64,000 nt of DNA, from assembly GCA_964544595.1 (NCBI GenBank), contig CAZJBM010000004.1, positions 1 to 64,000 on the forward strand, written 5' to 3'. The position numbers were made by a program, and so were the translations under genes. The DNA is from JAGBWK01 sp964544595 (GTDB lineage: Bacteria > Bacteroidota > Bacteroidia > Bacteroidales > Muribaculaceae). Positions 61,994-64,000 of the stretch are shown here, piece by piece; the first letter of the stretch is position 1; every line of letters begins with the position of its first letter. The notes under the pieces were generated by a model. It was given only the letters and a program-made list of their open reading frames with translations. It searched no databases and was not told the origin of the DNA.

Positions 61994-62217
61994 ACCGCGA
62001 AATTAGCAAAAAACTTGGTCACGCGCAACCTCGCCGCCGCTGTTTCAGCAAGCGAGAGCGAGCGGAGGGGAAGCATAGAAGGGGTCATGATTTGTGGGTA
62101 TTTAGCACGCGGGACGGAGAATTTCGCGATTATAGTGGTAAATTCGCGTATAAACCAACACAAACCAATGATGAAAACGAAATCGAGAGCGGCAAGCATA
62201 GTGCTGCAAGTCACCAT

Positions 62218-62751
62218 ATGACGATACCGATATTCACGCGTTCGCGCAAATACCGCATAGTGCAATTAGCGTTGAACGTAGGGATACTGGGATTCTGGGG
62301 AGTGGAGTTCATCAACTTCACCCGGATGCTCAACCTAATGGCCAACGGAGTGACGCTGGCTGGGTCGATAGTGGTGTTGCTGATGCTGATTGCCGCTCTG
62401 ATATATCCGATATTGGGGTTTAAGGCTCACTACTGCAACTGGATATGCCCTCTCGGGTCGCTCCAGGAGCTTGCCGGGCATTGCAACCCGAAGCATAAGT
62501 GGCATTTATCGGCAAAGGGGGTGAAGAGGCTTGAGACGTTCAGGAAGTTGCTTTGGGTAGCGCTGATGATAATGCTGTTCGCGCAAGCCACCGCCGGGTG
62601 GGTCGACTACGAGCTTTTCGGCATATTCGCCTTATCGGCAGCCGGAACGGCGGTGCTCGTAGTCGGTGTGGTTTTTATAGTATTGTCGCTGTTTATCTCG
62701 CGGCCATATTGCCGCTTTGTGTGCCCGACGGGCACTTTCGCGCGACTTTAA
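62218..62751 (+). CDS. small NapH/CcoG-like 4Fe-4S membrane protein
   Basis: 177 aa from MTIPIFTRSRKYRIVQLALN. Four hydrophobic helices, with CNWICPLGSLQELAGHCNP after helix 2-3 and SRPYCRFVCPTGTFARL at the very end: two CxxxCP motifs facing the cytoplasm. These motifs occur in NapH, NosR and CcoG, which pass electrons through Fe-S clusters. The usual further ferredoxin-type CxxCxxC pairs are absent. The frame extends 42 codons upstream without family similarity. The redox partner is not in the window. Confidence 0.78.
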   Translation: MTIPIFTRSRKYRIVQLALNVGILGFWGVEFINFTRMLNLMANGVTLAGSIVVLLMLIAALIYPILGFKAHYCNWICPLGSLQELAGHCNPKHKWHLSAKGVKRLETFRKLLWVALMIMLFAQATAGWVDYELFGIFALSAAGTAVLVVGVVFIVLSLFISRPYCRFVCPTGTFARL

Positions 62752-62800
62752 GAAAAGGCTTTTTTATCGTAAAGAATCTAAAGGCCAAAGGTGGGGGCGA

Positions 62801-63304
62801 TTATCTGTAGTCTTTGAGCTGAGCCTGGAGGCGCTGGCGAGCGAAGAAGATGCGGCTCTTAACGGTGCCGAGGGGGAGCTGGAGCTTTTCAGCGATCTCG
62901 CTGTATTTGTAACCTGCGACATGCATCGAGAAGGGCACGCGGTACTCGTCGGAGAAGCTGTCGATAGCAGCGGTGATTTCCTTTACTGCAACCGAGCCCT
63001 GGGGAGTGTCGAAGCCAGAGTCCTGAGAGATGTTGAGGTGGTAGAGGTCTTCGGTCTGATCAACGACTGTGGCCGAGCGCACGGCGCGACGATAGTTGTT
63101 GATGAAGATGTTGCGCATAACGGTGAAGACCCAACCTTTGAAGTTAGTGTTCTCGGTGTACTTATCTTCGTTGTCGAGGACCTTAAGGGTGGTGTCCTGA
63201 AGAAGATCGTAAGCATCGTCGCGGTTTGAAGTCAACATATACGCGAAATTAAGAAGATTGCTCTGGAGTGCGATAAGCTTGTTTTCAAAAACTTTGGATG
63301 ACAT
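62801..63304 (-). CDS. ECF-like RNA polymerase sigma factor
   Basis: 167 aa. Region 2 (LLNFAYMLTSNRDDAYDLLQ, TLKVLDNEDKYTENTNFKGW, FTVMRNIFINNYRR) binds RNA polymerase and the -10 type element. Region 4 (VPFSMHVAGYKYSEIAEKLQ, LPLGTVKSRIFFARQRLQ) is the HTH for the -35 type element. No regions 1 or 3. No anti-sigma gene follows, so it is probably controlled otherwise. It has an exact housekeeping promoter and a leader of about 120 bases. Confidence 0.95.
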   Translation of the reverse strand: MSSKVFENKLIALQSNLLNFAYMLTSNRDDAYDLLQDTTLKVLDNEDKYTENTNFKGWVFTVMRNIFINNYRRAVRSATVVDQTEDLYHLNISQDSGFDTPQGSVAVKEITAAIDSFSDEYRVPFSMHVAGYKYSEIAEKLQLPLGTVKSRIFFARQRLQAQLKDYR

Positions 63305-63431
63305 GGCCTTTGGATTTAGATATTTGTAATTTTAATTATTGTTGTCTCAAATCTCACTGTTGAAACGTAAAAGTCACATTTGAAACTTAGTTGAATCGTC
63401 TTTGTGTTGCGTTTGTAACATTAAGATGTTG

Positions 63432-63462
63432 CAAAGTTACGACAATTATTTATTTCTCCAAA
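63432..63462 (-). promoter_or_regulatory. promoter of the sigma factor gene
   Basis: On the minus strand TTTG (63462-63459), 19 bases, TAACTTTG (63439-63432). Exact match. The 430-base gap between the sigma gene and queG holds this promoter and otherwise AT-rich DNA without a gene. Confidence 0.8.
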
Positions 63463-63735
63463 CTTTTTGGCAAAAATTTTTCGATTTTTTTGAAAAAAAT
63501 TTACTTAAATCGGTTACTTAGCTGTTTTTCACGCATTTGACTTGATAATTTTTTGAAAATTAAGTTTTATAAGTCTAATAATTCTAATATTCTGGGAGAA
63601 AATGGGGTGAAAAGAGGCGCAAATCATGTTACATCAAGACTGTTACATTGTAACAATCGGCTTTTTATTGTTACAACCGCGACAAAATCGAAGCGCAACA
63701 ACTGTAACAACGTGTAACGGCAGTTTGTAACAGCA

Positions 63736-64000
63736 TCACAACAGAGACGCGTTGCGCCGCAACCCCGCGAGCTTCGCGCGCTTGATAGGAGAATGGCGGA
63801 AAATGGTGGAAAACTCGGGCTGTGTAAGGCTTAAAACACGCTCGGGGGTAAGCGAATCGTAATCAAGGCGGGGAGCAAACGCGGCAATCGGGGATTGAAC
63901 TGGGGATATATTATGAGGGCAAACGCGCTGGCACTCGTCGCAGCCGTAAAGATGACCGGCGAGGTCGGTGCCCTCAGGGAGATCGCCCCGATGCTCAATA
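63736..64000 (-). CDS. queG: epoxyqueuosine reductase, 3' part only
   Basis: The minus strand at the window edge encodes about 87 residues that end at a TGA (63738-63736). HLYGCDECQRVCPHNISP carries one of the two 4Fe-4S motifs, and RHSPIKRAKLAGLRRNASL is the conserved C-terminal helix of QueG. QueG makes queuosine from epoxyqueuosine in tRNA. The N-terminal, cobalamin-binding two thirds lies beyond the window. Confidence 0.9.
   Translation of the reverse strand, partial: IEHRGDLPEGTDLAGHLYGCDECQRVCPHNISPVQSPIAAFAPRLDYDSLTPERVLSLTQPEFSTIFRHSPIKRAKLAGLRRNASLL

Noticed and set aside
62092..62217. 42-codon extension of the Fe-S membrane protein
   Set aside because: Hydrophilic and unlike the family; the membrane core follows directly after the ATG at 62218.

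Overview
The window looks like a chromosomal segment of a member of the order Bacteroidales (Bacteroidota), most likely a gut lineage close to the Muribaculaceae. The reasons are the pyrG-yidC pair, Bacteroidota-specific families (DUF6029, DUF6048, DUF6452, DUF4199, Omp28-like), lipoproteins with short lipoboxes, and repeated use of the Bacteroidota housekeeping promoter (TTTG, 19-20 bases, TAnnTTTG) in place of the -35/-10 pattern. The family assignment is inference from content; no 16S gene is present. Core genes are visibly GC-rich. Several stretches (about 15.2-18.5, 24.2-25.9, 30.9-33.6 and 43.4-48.9 kb) are visibly AT-rich and look like acquired or fast-evolving DNA.

Layout: 0-10 kb on the + strand carries pyrG, yidC, the ribosomal pair rplU-rpmA, a lipoprotein, dgt, a TPM/zinc-ribbon membrane protein and a CotH-type surface protein. 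10-15 kb on the - strand carries a lipid A type acyltransferase, the tRNA methylthiotransferase mtaB and an M3 oligopeptidase. A 432-bp deleted IS5-family element follows. It sits exactly in the stop codon of the last gene of a compact three-gene operon (15.2-18.4 kb): DUF262 protein, DUF3696-type ATPase, and an unknown protein. That operon is the best candidate here for an under-described, probably defence-related system. miaA, pepT, ettA and def come next, then a DUF3108 protein and two AT-rich lipoprotein-like loci, one of them broken.

25.9-30.9 kb is the translation/transcription operon rimP-nusA-infB with a leader hairpin. 31-37.4 kb holds a frameshifted TPR/membrane regulator, a small secreted protein and a large secreted pectinesterase-like protein. 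37.8-41 kb (-) is an envelope operon (TlpA-like thioredoxin, DUF6029 outer-membrane protein, Omp28-like lipoprotein). 41.3-43 kb is an OmpA/TPR lipoprotein. The last 70 or so bases of that gene occur again at 49.0 kb, so they bracket a 6-kb mosaic island. The island carries fragments of a phage-like gene in near-identical repeated blocks, a KilA-N protein, a clostripain-family lipoprotein, a short-chain dehydrogenase and an unknown exported protein.

49.3-64 kb returns to core genes: rpsU, rpiB, a second short-chain dehydrogenase, DUF6048/DUF6452, a polyprenyl-phosphate type glycosyltransferase with DUF4199, a SpoU methyltransferase, trmD, a WG-repeat protein, a translationally coupled four-gene LPS/surface-glycan operon (WaaP-like kinase, EptA-like transferase, two glycosyltransferases), a small Fe-S membrane protein, an ECF-like sigma factor and the 3' end of queG. 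No tRNA, rRNA or CRISPR array was seen.
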